A DNA stretch of 64,000 bases from Ferrimonas aestuarii (GTDB lineage Bacteria; Pseudomonadota; Gammaproteobacteria; Enterobacterales; Shewanellaceae). Below the pieces are notes generated by a model. The model was not told where the DNA came from and made no database searches. It worked only from the letters and a program-made list of their open reading frames with translations. Position 1 is the first letter of the stretch; every line of letters starts with the position of its first letter. The position numbers and the translations under genes were made by a program. This document shows positions 9,494 to 19,108 of this stretch, piece after piece. Location: contig NZ_SWCJ01000013.1 in NCBI RefSeq assembly GCF_005116665.1, forward strand, positions 62,001 through 126,000, read 5' to 3'.

Positions 9494-11965
9494 TTAGCTG
9501 CGGTTGCCACTTAAAGGGTGAAAGATAGACTGGATCGATTCAATGCGAGCCCAGTTGAGATCGGGGCCAAGTTGCCTAATCAATTCAACCGCCTGCTGCT
9601 CATCCAATGCCGGCGAATACACATAGCCCTGGGCATAATCACAGCCGGCTTTCAGCAGATACTGCAATTGATCATGGCTCTCTACCCCTTCGGCGATGAC
9701 ACTACGATTGAGGTTATGAGCCAGATCGATCACCGAATTCACGATATTGCGGTCAACATCAGAGCTGTCTAAATCACGCACAAAACTGCGGTCAATCTTC
9801 AGAATGTCGAAGGGCAGCTGCTTGAGATAACTCAACGAAGAGTAGCCGGTGCCAAAATCATCAATGGCCACTTTTACGCCCATGCCTTTTAAACGCTCCA
9901 TGGTCGACAGCGCCTGATCCAGATTCTTAATCAGGCTCTCTTCAGTTAACTCCAGCAACAATCGGCTGGGAGGGACTTGCAGATCATTCAATAAAGATTC
10001 AATGCGTTCCCCAAGCCCACTGTGCAGATACTGATGGGGAGATAGGTTCACCGCCACATAGAAATCCTGAGTGCCGGAGATCTTAGTCAGCTTCTGCATC
10101 AAATTCAGACTCTTCTTGAGCACCCAATCACTTAGAGTCAGCAGCTCATTGCTCCCCTCGAGGTCACGAATGAACTCCGTTGGCATCAGCAAACCACGGC
10201 TCGGATGATACCAACGCACCAAAGACTCAAAGCCAACCACTTTTTGATCTTTGATGGAAACAATGGGCTGCAGACTCACGGATATTTGGCCCTCCTCCAG
10301 TGCCACCCGCAGATCCGCTTCTAACATCAACTTTCTGCTGGCCAGCTCCAACATCTGCTCATCGAACACCCGATAATTAGAACGGCCCGCCTGCTTGGCT
10401 TGATACATAGCCAAATCCGCTCGCTTCAGCAGCTCCTCCGGACGCAGCATTGGGTTATCACAGAACACCACTCCGATGCTGGTGGTAACAATCAGAGTGT
10501 GGCGGCCAAGCTGAACCGGCTGCTGCAGCGAAACAAAGATCTGATGGATGATTCGATGGATATTCGAGCCTTCCCCAAGGCCACGAACAATCACGGTAAA
10601 TTCATCCCCGCCCAAGCGGCACACGGTATCCATGGAGCGCACGCTTTTCTTAAGGCGATTGGCCACGGTTTTCAGCAGCTCATCCCCTACATCGTGGCCT
10701 AGAGTGTCGTTAATGCGCTTAAACTCATCCAGGTCAAGAAACAGCAACGCGATCTTCTCATCAGTTCGCCCAAGGCTACTCAGAGACTTACTCAACTCAT
10801 GATGCATCATGGTGCGATTTGGCAACCCGGTCAGAGTGTCCATCATCGCCAACCGCTCCAGCTCATGGGTATAGCGGTCCACCTCTTCATGGAGTTTTTG
10901 CAGCTGCTTCACCGTACTCTCAGTCGCCCATTCCAGCTTATCAACCTCGTCCACAAAGCCCCATCGAGGCTTGTGAATCTTGTCGATGATCTGCCCATAC
11001 TCACCCCGAGCCATCAATGGCAACAGTTTTTGCAGTTGCTGCACCCGAGCCAGTGGCGGCCAAAACAGCAAACTGAAAATGAAGGTGGTGCCGAGCACAC
11101 TGACCAAGGTAAACAACACCAGATCATTGAAATAGACCCGCTGGTTTTCTTCCATGCCGCTGCTGTCGAAAAACAGCAGCAGCTGATGAAAGTCATCCAA
11201 AGGCCAACTGAAAAAACTCCAGTTGTTCGTCCCAAGCGCCAGTTGAGCCGGCGATTCGGAGAACTGTTCGAAACTGGAGTTACGGGATGCGGCAATCAAG
11301 GTGCGGTAGTTGGTATCACGGTTGGTAAGGCTCAGTATGGTGCGCCCCCAAGGATTCAGAGTGCTTGGATGAGCCTGTCCCAGCACCGCCAGCTCAACAT
11401 TATGATTTTGGTTTAGGGTCGATAGCACCTCCATTAACGGAGCGACCAGCACCAACAGATAAGGTTGCGATTCGATACGAACCGTTGTCGCAAGATCCAT
11501 TACACAAGCCTGGCGACAACGCTGACGCCATAGGTGCTGTCCCTCGGTCTGCAGCTGCGCTAACCAATTATCTGCAGGCAGAGGATGCGCCCCTAAGCGA
11601 AACGCAATATTTCCCTGAACGTCATACAGGGACAGCCCCACAAGACCCCAATCTTGTTGCGAGTCACGCCAATGCTGCTCTATTTGAGTTTGAATGGAGG
11701 CATCCGCTGACACTGAATGGGTGTGAGACAACTCCGAGGCGATCACCAGCAATCGGCGCTCCACGTGGGCCAGCGTCTGCTGGTAATCTTGGCGAATAAA
11801 CGCCACTTTTTGCTCCAGCATGATCGCCCGCTGCTGCTCAAACCGATCCAACGCAAGACGGCCTAATAAGACAGAAAGCACCGTCATCATCACGATCAAC
11901 GCGATAACAAATTTCCACTTAAGGCTAACAAAAGGCAGCGTTCTTGCGGGCTTTCCATCCATCAT
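9494..11965 (-). CDS. Membrane GGDEF-EAL cyclic-di-GMP enzyme
   Basis: 823 residues. One helix near residues 14-36 and another near 280-300 enclose a ~240-residue periplasmic sensing region that I cannot assign. Then comes a GGDEF domain with RLGGDEF preceded at the right spacing by an RSMD inhibitory site, so product feedback is expected. The EAL domain has the QP, ESL, NLSP, ELTEE, DDFGTGYSSL, KIDRSF and AEGVE motifs, so its catalytic residues look intact. It could make or hydrolyse c-di-GMP. Two adjacent ATGs are possible; the second (11962) sits better from GGGAG. Transcribed alone, ending at a shared terminator. Confidence 0.92.
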   Translation of the reverse strand: MMDGKPARTLPFVSLKWKFVIALIVMMTVLSVLLGRLALDRFEQQRAIMLEQKVAFIRQDYQQTLAHVERRLLVIASELSHTHSVSADASIQTQIEQHWRDSQQDWGLVGLSLYDVQGNIAFRLGAHPLPADNWLAQLQTEGQHLWRQRCRQACVMDLATTVRIESQPYLLVLVAPLMEVLSTLNQNHNVELAVLGQAHPSTLNPWGRTILSLTNRDTNYRTLIAASRNSSFEQFSESPAQLALGTNNWSFFSWPLDDFHQLLLFFDSSGMEENQRVYFNDLVLFTLVSVLGTTFIFSLLFWPPLARVQQLQKLLPLMARGEYGQIIDKIHKPRWGFVDEVDKLEWATESTVKQLQKLHEEVDRYTHELERLAMMDTLTGLPNRTMMHHELSKSLSSLGRTDEKIALLFLDLDEFKRINDTLGHDVGDELLKTVANRLKKSVRSMDTVCRLGGDEFTVIVRGLGEGSNIHRIIHQIFVSLQQPVQLGRHTLIVTTSIGVVFCDNPMLRPEELLKRADLAMYQAKQAGRSNYRVFDEQMLELASRKLMLEADLRVALEEGQISVSLQPIVSIKDQKVVGFESLVRWYHPSRGLLMPTEFIRDLEGSNELLTLSDWVLKKSLNLMQKLTKISGTQDFYVAVNLSPHQYLHSGLGERIESLLNDLQVPPSRLLLELTEESLIKNLDQALSTMERLKGMGVKVAIDDFGTGYSSLSYLKQLPFDILKIDRSFVRDLDSSDVDRNIVNSVIDLAHNLNRSVIAEGVESHDQLQYLLKAGCDYAQGYVYSPALDEQQAVELIRQLGPDLNWARIESIQSIFHPLSGNRS

Positions 11966-12095
11966 TCTCCCTGCCTCCCTTTACCTTCCATTGAGTCGCT
12001 CCGTCGCAACTTATGCATCCCCAGCCCCTCACACCAACTCCTCATTGGGTATCAATTCAAGTGTAGAACAGCAATTTTCTGAGTCAGGCAGGATT

Positions 12096-12104
12096 TGATA
12101 TAAT
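12096..12104 (+). promoter_or_regulatory. Extended -10 promoter candidate for rsmC
   Basis: TG-A-TATAAT reads as an extended -10 element about 116 bases before the rsmC start. No good -35 is seen at 17 bases, which is typical for extended -10 promoters. Confidence 0.45.
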
Positions 12105-12219
12105 TTTCAGATGACTCAACACTCTGTGGCTAAGTTCGGTGGATTATTAATGCCATTTCCACGAGCACCATCCACCATGGTCGGTCCACAATCCATCAAT
12201 CAGGTACTTTTCCCATCTT

Positions 12220-13239
12220 ATGAATCTATTGAATCCCAGCCGTTTGCTCGACAAACATCGCGACGAACTTGGTCGAAATCTACTGATTGTTAACCCAATG
12301 GCCGACTCATTGGCTTCGGTGTTAAACCAGGATGGGAAACAGCTGACTCTGGTCAGTCACGACTTTTTGATTAGCCGGCAACTGACTCAGTCGGGCTTCG
12401 AGGTTCATTTCGGCTGTCAGCCACAGCTTGACAAGCTTGCTGCCATCGATGCTGCCGTGCTCTATCTGCCGTCAACCAAACCTCTGGCAAAACAGCTCAT
12501 GCAGTGGTTAGCCAGTGTGCTGCCACAACACACCCCCACCTACATTGTTGGCGACAATAAAGGTGGCATTAAAAGTGCGCTGAAGCAGATGGGCGAGTTT
12601 TATGAAAACGCCAGTAAATACGCCAGTGGTGCCCACTGCCAACTGCTGTTTGGACTGAGCCAGCGTATTTCCACCCCGGCACTGGCCGCCTCCTCGACCA
12701 CCATCAGCACACCTCAAGGCTCTCTGAATCTCGCCGGTCTTCCGGGCGTATTCAGTGAAGGCAGCCTGGATCATGGCACCCGATTACTGCTTGAACATCT
12801 GCCGCCTCTCTCCGGTCGCATACTCGATTTTGGCTGCGGCGCAGGGATTATCGGTGCCAGCATCAAACAAGCCCATCCAGACACCGATGTGGAAATGCTC
12901 GACATCAACGCCTTCGCCCTTGAGTGCAGCCAAGCTACTCTGCAGGCAAATGGCTTACAGGCTAAGGTCTATGCTTCCGACGGTTTCAGTGAGGTTGAGG
13001 GGAAATTCGACTTTATTATCTCCAACCCGCCTTTCCATCACGTAGGTAAGCAGACGCTTGATACCACCGAGCGCTTTATTGCCAATGCCAAGCTGCACCT
13101 AAAGCCTGGAGGCACACTGCTGTTTGTCGCTAACCACCACCTGCCTTACGGTGAAGCCATGAACAAGGCCTTTGGCCGAGTAAACCTATTGGCTCAGGAC
13201 AACAAATTTAAGTTGTATTTCGATCAAAACCGAAGCTGA
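12220..13239 (+). CDS. rsmC: 16S rRNA m2G1207 methyltransferase
   Basis: 339 residues with the RsmC double-domain layout: a degenerate N-terminal methyltransferase-like domain and a catalytic C-terminal domain. The latter shows the S-adenosylmethionine loop ILDFGCGAGIIGA (~200-212) and the amino-methyltransferase motif SNPPFHH (~268). It methylates N2 of G1207 in 16S rRNA in the 30S subunit. The start has only a weak ribosome binding site, but the length fits the family. It is followed by the tRNA-Leu promoter. Confidence 0.94.
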   Translation: MNLLNPSRLLDKHRDELGRNLLIVNPMADSLASVLNQDGKQLTLVSHDFLISRQLTQSGFEVHFGCQPQLDKLAAIDAAVLYLPSTKPLAKQLMQWLASVLPQHTPTYIVGDNKGGIKSALKQMGEFYENASKYASGAHCQLLFGLSQRISTPALAASSTTISTPQGSLNLAGLPGVFSEGSLDHGTRLLLEHLPPLSGRILDFGCGAGIIGASIKQAHPDTDVEMLDINAFALECSQATLQANGLQAKVYASDGFSEVEGKFDFIISNPPFHHVGKQTLDTTERFIANAKLHLKPGGTLLFVANHHLPYGEAMNKAFGRVNLLAQDNKFKLYFDQNRS

Positions 13240-13344
13240 TGGCCGTTGGCGCAACCAATTGAATTAAAAATCACCAAAAACAGAAGAATCCTCCTCACAG
13301 TGGATGATTTTTTGGACTGTCGCAAAATGTTTTGAACATTGCAG

Positions 13345-13372
13345 TTGACGGGAAACGGAATCTCTCTATAAT
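13345..13372 (+). promoter_or_regulatory. Promoter of the tRNA-Leu array
   Basis: TTGACG (13345-13350), 16-base spacer, TATAAT (13367-13372), followed by a GC-rich GCGCC discriminator. This is the form of strong stable-RNA promoters under stringent control. The first tRNA begins 29 bases downstream. Confidence 0.88.
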
Positions 13373-13401
13373 GCGCCTCCGTACCGATGAGTATTTGCAG
13401 A

Positions 13402-13488
13402 GCAGAAGTGGCGGAATTGGTAGACGCGCTAGCTTCAGGTGCTAGTGTCCGCAAGGACGTGAGAGTTCAAGTCTCTCCTTCTGCACCA
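13402..13488 (+). tRNA. tRNA-Leu (CAG), first copy
   Basis: 87 bases including encoded CCA. Acceptor GCAGAAG pairs with CTTCTGC; anticodon loop TTCAGGT gives CAG; long variable arm of a class II tRNA; T-loop GTTCAAG. Decodes CUG. Confidence 0.96.
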
Positions 13489-13508
13489 CTCATCGATACA
13501 GCTTAAGT

Positions 13509-13595
13509 GCAGATGTGGCGGAATTGGTAGACGCGCTAGCTTCAGGTGCTAGTGTCCGCAAGGACGTGAGAGTTCAAGTCTCTCCATCTGCACCA
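13509..13595 (+). tRNA. tRNA-Leu (CAG), second copy
   Basis: Same body as the first copy but with a compensated acceptor stem (GCAGATG with CATCTGC). Encoded CCA. Lies 20 bases after the first copy. Confidence 0.96.
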
Positions 13596-13601
13596 CTCTA
13601 T

Positions 13602-13686
13602 GCGGGAGTGGCGGAATTGGTAGACGCGCTAGATTTAGGTTCTAGTATCGCAAGGTGTGAGAGTTCAAGTCTCTCCTCCCGCACCA
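13602..13686 (+). tRNA. tRNA-Leu (TAG)
   Basis: 85 bases with CCA. Acceptor GCGGGAG pairs with CTCCCGC; anticodon loop TTTAGGT gives TAG (decodes CUA and probably CUG). Only six bases separate it from the previous tRNA. Confidence 0.96.
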
Positions 13687-13702
13687 TATTAAAAAATCAT
13701 TC

Positions 13703-13789
13703 GCAGATGTGGCGGAATTGGTAGACGCGCTAGCTTCAGGTGCTAGTGTTCGAAAGGACGTGAGAGTTCAAGTCTCTCCATCTGCACCA
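13703..13789 (+). tRNA. tRNA-Leu (CAG), third copy
   Basis: Acceptor as in the second copy. The variable arm differs slightly (TGTTCGAAAGGACG instead of TGTCCGCAAGGACG). Encoded CCA. Confidence 0.96.
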
Positions 13790-13800
13790 AGATTTTGAAA

Positions 13801-13829
13801 ACCTCGACCTTAGGTCGAGGTTTTTTTTC
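13801..13829 (+). terminator. Terminator of the tRNA-Leu operon
   Basis: 9-bp stem ACCTCGACC/GGTCGAGGT with a 3-base loop and a run of eight T from 13821; it starts 12 bases after the last tRNA. Confidence 0.92.
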
Positions 13830-14036
13830 GTCTTGAATTTGCTTCTACTTGGCAGCCCTCCCGCATTGACAAGACCAATCGCATTCGAAAAAAACCACTC
13901 GACGAGTGCATAAAATATCTCTCATCACAAATTCAGCATTTTCCTCCAACTTAAGCAGAAGAAATCATTAACTATTTAATCTTAAAGCAATTAAGATATA
14001 CTCATTGTTCGCCATTTAAACAATAAGCAAGGCGCA

Positions 14037-15707
14037 ATGTTAGATTTCGAGCTGCTCTATTTTGATAAGGAAAATCAAAAGTTATGCATTGATTTGATCC
14101 CAGAACACCATGTAGAGGTGACCCTAGATCAGATCAAAGAGCTATTGGTTCGCTCCCCATACCGGCAATTCGCTTTCCTCGAACATGAGGTCATGAAAGC
14201 GCTGCAGCTATTAAAGCGCCAAGCAGGTGGTGCCAATAAGGGCCAAACCCAACGTATTCCCATTGCCGAACAAGTTGATGGCTCATGCAGCTTGAAACTG
14301 TCCACGGACAAAATGCAGGTGGAAGCGATCATCACCGCGCCTCAAGGTGGCAAGCGTTCTGGTTTTTCTGAACTCGTTGAACAGCTGCAACAGCTCTCGA
14401 TCAATAATGGCTTGCTTAAAAACAACATCCAACAGCTATTAGACGCCGCCAAAGCCATTCAAGACGGCAAAGAAATTAAAGCCGTCATCGCCAAGGGACG
14501 ACCACCTCAGCACGGTAGAAACGCGCAACTAGAACGTTTGGTAAAACTCAACCGCGAACGGCTATTGCAACCCAAAATCCTCGAAAACGGCAAAGTAGAC
14601 ATGCGCGATCTGGGGGAGATCCCCATGGTACACGCTGGGGATGAAGTTCTGCGTCGTCACGATCCTGAGCCCGGTCTTGATGGCTACAACGTCATTGGCG
14701 AAGTGCTCAAAGCCAAAGCGGGCAAAGACAAAAAACTGAAAGTTGGCAAAGGCACGGAAACCAGCAAGCATGATCCAAACTTACTGCTCGCCAGCATTGA
14801 TGGCCAACCAAAAGAGACCAAATCCGGCATCGACATCGTCGAAGTACTAACCCTGCAAGACGTTAACGTGGGCACTGGCCACATCAATTATCACGGCAAC
14901 GTCATTGTTCAGGGCAACGTCGAAGAGGACATGAAAGTTCACGCCGAAGGTGACATCACCGTTAACGGTTTTGTCGACAATGCCGAATTGCGTGCAGGGG
15001 GCGACATCGTCGTCGCTAAAGGGGTCATCGGACGCCAAAAAACAGACGCAAGCCTAAGCACCAAACTGCATGCAGATGGCGAAATTCATCTGAGCTTCGC
15101 CCAATATGCGCAGATCAGTGCCAAGGGCAACATCGACATTCAAACCCAACTGATCCACTGCCAAGTGGTCTGCGGCCAAGACCTCAAAGTTGGCATTGAT
15201 GGCGGTAAAAAAGGCGATCTGGTTGGGGGGCATGTCCAAGTTCAAGGTGCCCTAACCGCTCTGAACATCGGTGCTCGAGCCGCCACCCAAAGCCATCTCA
15301 AGGTGGGACTCGGCATTGCCAAGCTCCGACAGGATGCCAAGGAATACCATCAAAAAACTCAGGATCTCCTGAAGCAGAGTTACAACCTGCGCACCGCCAT
15401 CAGTCGAGTACCAACCATGGCGGATAAAACCGAGCAGCAGCGCGAAGCCCTTGTAAAACAGTTTAAAACCGCACAGGAGCAAAACAGCGCCAAACTCAGT
15501 GAAGCACAGCTATTGCTCGCCGAGACGGAGCAACAGATTGAGCACTATTTTGAGCACGTCTGCGTCAAAGCTCTGCACAGTTTGTTTCCACAGGTTCACA
15601 TTGAGATGGGCACCCAATCTCTCACCACTGAGCGAGAGTTCGGCCCCTCCAAGGTCAGCGCTGAAAATGGTATCAGTGTCACAGCCTTAGAAGCTGGAGA
15701 GAGCTAA
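14037..15707 (+). CDS. DUF342/FapA-family protein
   Basis: 556 residues. The middle part has the DUF342 (FapA-like) signature: IPMVHAGDEVLRRHDPEPG, then a glycine-rich beta-helix-like stretch (NVIVQGNVEEDMKVHAEGD, GGDIVVAKGVIGR). The C-terminal third (~420-520) is Gln/Glu/Lys-rich and predicted coiled coil. Relatives are called flagellar assembly protein A in Vibrio, linked to polar flagellum placement, but no flagellar gene is nearby and the function here is open. AAGGCG lies before the ATG. Single gene after the tRNA terminator. Confidence 0.8.
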   Translation: MLDFELLYFDKENQKLCIDLIPEHHVEVTLDQIKELLVRSPYRQFAFLEHEVMKALQLLKRQAGGANKGQTQRIPIAEQVDGSCSLKLSTDKMQVEAIITAPQGGKRSGFSELVEQLQQLSINNGLLKNNIQQLLDAAKAIQDGKEIKAVIAKGRPPQHGRNAQLERLVKLNRERLLQPKILENGKVDMRDLGEIPMVHAGDEVLRRHDPEPGLDGYNVIGEVLKAKAGKDKKLKVGKGTETSKHDPNLLLASIDGQPKETKSGIDIVEVLTLQDVNVGTGHINYHGNVIVQGNVEEDMKVHAEGDITVNGFVDNAELRAGGDIVVAKGVIGRQKTDASLSTKLHADGEIHLSFAQYAQISAKGNIDIQTQLIHCQVVCGQDLKVGIDGGKKGDLVGGHVQVQGALTALNIGARAATQSHLKVGLGIAKLRQDAKEYHQKTQDLLKQSYNLRTAISRVPTMADKTEQQREALVKQFKTAQEQNSAKLSEAQLLLAETEQQIEHYFEHVCVKALHSLFPQVHIEMGTQSLTTEREFGPSKVSAENGISVTALEAGES

Positions 15708-15798
15708 CGCACCATTGGTGGTGTTAGCTTGGTACTAAACCTGCATATAATTGCGGTTAACTCCTTTAGCGCCAACAACCTGACACGAGAACTGACTG

Positions 15799-16407
15799 AT
15801 GAATCGCTGGCATTTCCCGCTGAATCTTTTCAAGCAAGCCACCACTCTACATAAACTGGTGCTGTGGCTGCTGGTCACAAGTCTGGCTTTGCTGATGCTG
15901 CCACTCAGGATGGCACAGTCGCTGTTTCTGCAACAATGGATTGAACAGCATGCCGCCTCGATTGGCCTAGTGGCCATGGCTTGTGTGGGGTATTTACTCT
16001 CTTTAGGCATCAGGCTAGGTCTTAGCAAAATGCTGGAAGAGCGCCAGCAGGGAACGATGAAACAGCGCATTCAGGAGAAAATTGGCGCCTTGGATCATGG
16101 CGAGCGAGCCGTACTCAGAGAGTTTATCCTGCAGGGAAAAAGCAGCATCCGCATGCCAATCCATCACCACAGCGTCGCCGATCTTCTGGATCATGGCATC
16201 CTAGCTCAGGCGGGTGCCAGCGAAGAGTACGCCATCGAAGGCACGGTAGCACCAGTCAAGATTGCCGCCCTGGCGCGACGTCATATCACCCGTAAAGTCC
16301 TACGACTGCCGGAAGAGCAGCTAACAGAGCAGCAACGAGAACACCTGCTGGCCAGCCGACCTGAGTTTGCAGCCAACTTGAACCGTAGTGGTCGGCACGC
16401 AGCCTAA
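15799..16407 (+). CDS. Two-helix membrane protein resembling superinfection exclusion protein B
   Basis: 202 residues. Two hydrophobic helices (~19-38 and ~55-74) are followed by a cytoplasmic domain of ~125 residues beginning near LDHGERAVLREFILQGKSS, a pattern I recognise from the SieB-like family found in core genomes of marine gammaproteobacteria. Phage SieB blocks superinfecting phages from the inner membrane; whether the chromosomal form does so is not known. It lies 91 bases after the DUF342 gene, same strand. Assignment is by eye. Confidence 0.5.
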   Translation: MNRWHFPLNLFKQATTLHKLVLWLLVTSLALLMLPLRMAQSLFLQQWIEQHAASIGLVAMACVGYLLSLGIRLGLSKMLEERQQGTMKQRIQEKIGALDHGERAVLREFILQGKSSIRMPIHHHSVADLLDHGILAQAGASEEYAIEGTVAPVKIAALARRHITRKVLRLPEEQLTEQQREHLLASRPEFAANLNRSGRHAA

Positions 16408-16491
16408 TATTGAAAAGAGTATGAAGAGGGGGAAGTGCCCAAGGGCGCGAGGCCAAGCCTCAACTCCCTTGAGAGTAAGATGGGTAAAAGC

Positions 16492-17256
16492 CTAGAGGCT
16501 AATGCCCAATTCGTGCTCTTGCTCAAGCACTTGCAGTTGCTGCTCAACTAAGCTGAAAATTCGCTGCTGTGAGTCGGTGGTCAGTGGGTGCTTCCAGTTC
16601 AAACTGCTGATCACCATCGACAAACTCTGATACAGAGTCTGCGAGTCATCGATATTCAAACGAGTTCCCATTAGCGGATTGCCAATCATGGTCATGGCAC
16701 CACGCTGGCACGCAACCAAAGTCAGATGCGCCACTTGCACCTCGGCATCGGTAATGGTCAGTTCACTTTCAATGCGAGCTGATTCCATCACTCGTTTAGA
16801 GGTTGAGTGAGTCTGTTCAATAAACATCTGCATCTCTTGCAGGCGATAGTCACTGACACGTTCAATGATGCCATCAACGCCAGCCAAGGCGTTAAAGCCC
16901 AAGCTCCAGCAGCTGTGCTTCATCGCCAGTGCGCCATAAAGGTGCAAGGCCAATAGACGCTCCGCATGACTCAACTCTGCGCTGATAAGCTCAGGTTGAC
17001 GCTCAGTAAGAAGCTCTATGTGTTTCGCAAAGATGGCCACAAGCAGGTCTTCTTTACAGTTGAAATGCTTGTATAGCGTACCTGCGCTACACCCAGCCCG
17101 TGGTGCCAATTCCGAGAAGCGGAACGAAACCAAGCCCTGTTCCTTAACTAACGCTTCCCCTAATTTCAGTAGCGCTTGGTCGCGCTGACGGAACCGGGCG
17201 TGAACAGGCGATGTCCAGTGACTGGATCTCAGTGCCGAGTCGGCGTGCTGATCCAT
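16492..17256 (-). CDS. TetR/AcrR-family transcriptional regulator
   Basis: 254 residues. The N-terminal helix-turn-helix is seen around residues 34-70 (VSFRFSELAPRAGCSAGTLYKHF motif, the TLYKHF recognition-helix end being typical). The C-terminal ligand domain is unlike any I can name. The start is the ATG at 17256, with GGGAG nine bases upstream; a TTG-initiated frame nine codons longer has no ribosome binding site. It is convergent with the SieB-like gene, and its target may lie upstream in the 380-base divergent gap. Confidence 0.88.
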   Translation of the reverse strand: MDQHADSALRSSHWTSPVHARFRQRDQALLKLGEALVKEQGLVSFRFSELAPRAGCSAGTLYKHFNCKEDLLVAIFAKHIELLTERQPELISAELSHAERLLALHLYGALAMKHSCWSLGFNALAGVDGIIERVSDYRLQEMQMFIEQTHSTSKRVMESARIESELTITDAEVQVAHLTLVACQRGAMTMIGNPLMGTRLNIDDSQTLYQSLSMVISSLNWKHPLTTDSQQRIFSLVEQQLQVLEQEHELGISL

Positions 17257-17550
17257 AACAAAAACTCCCAAATTTATGATCAACTTTACTCTACGCCCGA
17301 ATAACTGAAACGAATGTTACCTGTCCCACGTTTATGACTAACTACCTACCCATTTTTTGGTAAAAATACAATTTAGCTCAAACTTTTATTTATAAACCTC
17401 GACTGAGTATCTTCGCATCTTAAAATCCGGTTGAAACCTACAGAACACGGTCAACCACCGTCAGATTAGAGCAAAAACTCAATTCAAAGTTTTGTAATGA
17501 ATCAAGGTAATAAACCACTCATTCAAGGGCAAAATAGGTCAAAAAACAGA

Positions 17551-17580
17551 TGTGATAAATTTGTGACAAACTCGTGATCG
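17551..17580 (+). promoter_or_regulatory. 11-bp-phased direct repeats upstream of the spondin operon
   Basis: GTGA occurs at 17552, 17563 and 17574, in repeats reading TGTGATAAATT, TGTGACAAACT and CGTGATC with an exact 11-base period. PhoB/OmpR-type regulators bind direct repeats of this period. The sites lie about 60 bases before the first spondin gene, whose co-directional gene cluster encodes such a regulator. Inference only. Nothing else is evident in the 380-base gap 17257-17636. Confidence 0.45.
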
Positions 17581-17636
17581 CCAGTGGATATTCCCTCTCT
17601 AAACTGCAAAGACTTCAAAAAAGGAGATGGCACATC

Positions 17637-18335
17637 ATGAACTTAAAACCTCTGGCACTGGCAACCCTACTTGCCGCCCCAATGATCCAGGCACAAACCG
17701 TCACCATCGAGATGACAAACCTAACTCAAGGCATCTATTTCACGCCTCTGCTGATGACGGCCCACAGCAGCGATTACCACCTGTTTCAATCAGGGCAGGC
17801 CGCCTCTCCGGAGCTTCAAACCATGGCAGAAGGCGGTGACATTTCTGGCCTAATGACCATTGCCAACTCCATCAACGCGGTATCAGCCGCCAACCCAGCT
17901 GAAGGGCTACTGGCACCAGCTGCCAGCACCAGCGCGGTACTTGAAAACGTAGAGATGGGCTCGGTACTGTCGATTACTGCAATGATTCTGCCCAGTAACG
18001 ATGGCTTTGTCGGCGTGGACAGCTGGCCAATCCCAGAAGCCGCAGGAACTTACACCATCAACTTGAATGCCTACGACGCGGGTACCGAAGTCAACGACGA
18101 GCTACTGGTTGCTGGTGCCGGTGGCGCACCGGGTACCCCAGGTATGCCAGCCATTCCTGGTACAGGCGGTGGCACTGGCGGTACGGGCGCAGCCACTACC
18201 GAGCCAAACCAGATGGTGCACATTCACCGAGGCAACCTAGGTGATACCAATGCGACCGGTGGCATGAGTGACGTCGACAGCCGCATCCATCGCTGGTTAA
18301 ACCCGGTAGCCCGCGTCACCATCACCGTAGAATAA
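17637..18335 (+). CDS. Exported spondin-domain protein
   Basis: 232 residues. Signal peptide with cleavage near IQA-QT. The rest follows the Spondin_N pattern: IEMTNLTQGIYFTPLL opening, a central NDGFVGVDSWPIP, and the AYDAGTEVNDE block near the metal-site region. A Gly/Pro/Thr-rich loop (~165-185) precedes a conserved end containing VARVTITVE. GGAG lies ten bases before the ATG at 17637; an upstream GTG-initiated frame lacks support. Bacterial spondin-domain proteins are secreted and of unknown role, possibly adhesion or ion binding. First gene of a likely four-gene operon. Confidence 0.78.
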   Translation: MNLKPLALATLLAAPMIQAQTVTIEMTNLTQGIYFTPLLMTAHSSDYHLFQSGQAASPELQTMAEGGDISGLMTIANSINAVSAANPAEGLLAPAASTSAVLENVEMGSVLSITAMILPSNDGFVGVDSWPIPEAAGTYTINLNAYDAGTEVNDELLVAGAGGAPGTPGMPAIPGTGGGTGGTGAATTEPNQMVHIHRGNLGDTNATGGMSDVDSRIHRWLNPVARVTITVE

Positions 18336-18345
18336 GGGGGCCATC

Positions 18346-19059
18346 ATGAAAGCACATTACGCTCTTATCGGTCTCACGGCCTTGATGCTCGCAGGTTGTG
18401 ACGACGATGACGACAATAGCCCAGCTCCCAACCCTGAGCCAAGGGCCACAGCAGAGTTTACTGTTACCATCAGCAACCTCACGGCAGCCCAGCCACTCTC
18501 GCCTCTGGCCGCTTACCTCCATGATGGCAGCGCTTCTGGATGGAGCTTTGGCCAAGCCGCCAGCGTTGGCTTAGAGCAGCTGGCTGAAGCTGGCAATGGC
18601 AGTGAATGGCTGGCAATGGCCAAGTCCCAAGGTGCCTACTACTCAGCCAGTGGCGATGGCATTGTTGGTCCTGGTGCTAGCGATAGCGTCACACTCACGG
18701 TGTATGCCGACCAGTTGAGTGACATTAAGCTCACCGGCGCCGGTATGCTGGTCAACACCAATGACGCCTTTGCAGGCATCAATAATCTGGATCTGTCCGG
18801 TTTAGCCGTCGGCGATAGCCTAACCATCAACCTGCCTGTTTATGATGCTGGTACTGAAGGTAACAGCGAGTTGGCGGCAACCATTCCTGGGCCTGCAGGC
18901 GGTGGCGCAGGGTTTGATGCCATGCGTGATGACGTTGACTACGTAGCCAGACACCCAGGTGTGGTGGGCAATCAAGATGGCTATGGGGAGTCCGCTCTGG
19001 ACGGTACCCATAAATTTGACGCCCCTGTAGCAAGATTGTCTGTAATACGTCAGCAGTAA
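18346..19059 (+). CDS. Spondin-domain lipoprotein
   Basis: 237 residues, paralog of the preceding gene. Lipobox LAGC at residues 15-18 and a run of five Asp right after the Cys; Asp at +2 is an inner-membrane retention signal in Escherichia coli, so the protein may stay at the inner membrane. The spondin features repeat: VTISNLTAAQPLSPL, TNDAFAGINN, VYDAGTEGNSE, then a Gly-rich IPGPAGGGAGFD and a final VARLSV strand. It starts ten bases after the first gene, so they are co-transcribed. Confidence 0.78.
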   Translation: MKAHYALIGLTALMLAGCDDDDDNSPAPNPEPRATAEFTVTISNLTAAQPLSPLAAYLHDGSASGWSFGQAASVGLEQLAEAGNGSEWLAMAKSQGAYYSASGDGIVGPGASDSVTLTVYADQLSDIKLTGAGMLVNTNDAFAGINNLDLSGLAVGDSLTINLPVYDAGTEGNSELAATIPGPAGGGAGFDAMRDDVDYVARHPGVVGNQDGYGESALDGTHKFDAPVARLSVIRQQ

Positions 19060-19108
19060 GCTCGGTCTACTCAGCATTGTCAGTAAAAAAATGCTGAGAG
19101 GAAGAGCG

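Noticed and set aside
11014-11416. Plus-strand frames inside the GGDEF-EAL gene
   Set aside because: Antisense shadows; the minus-strand protein has all domain motifs.
15700-15730. Inverted repeat after the DUF342 gene as a terminator
   Set aside because: A ~9-bp stem can be drawn over the stop codon but no T-run follows, so it is not supported.
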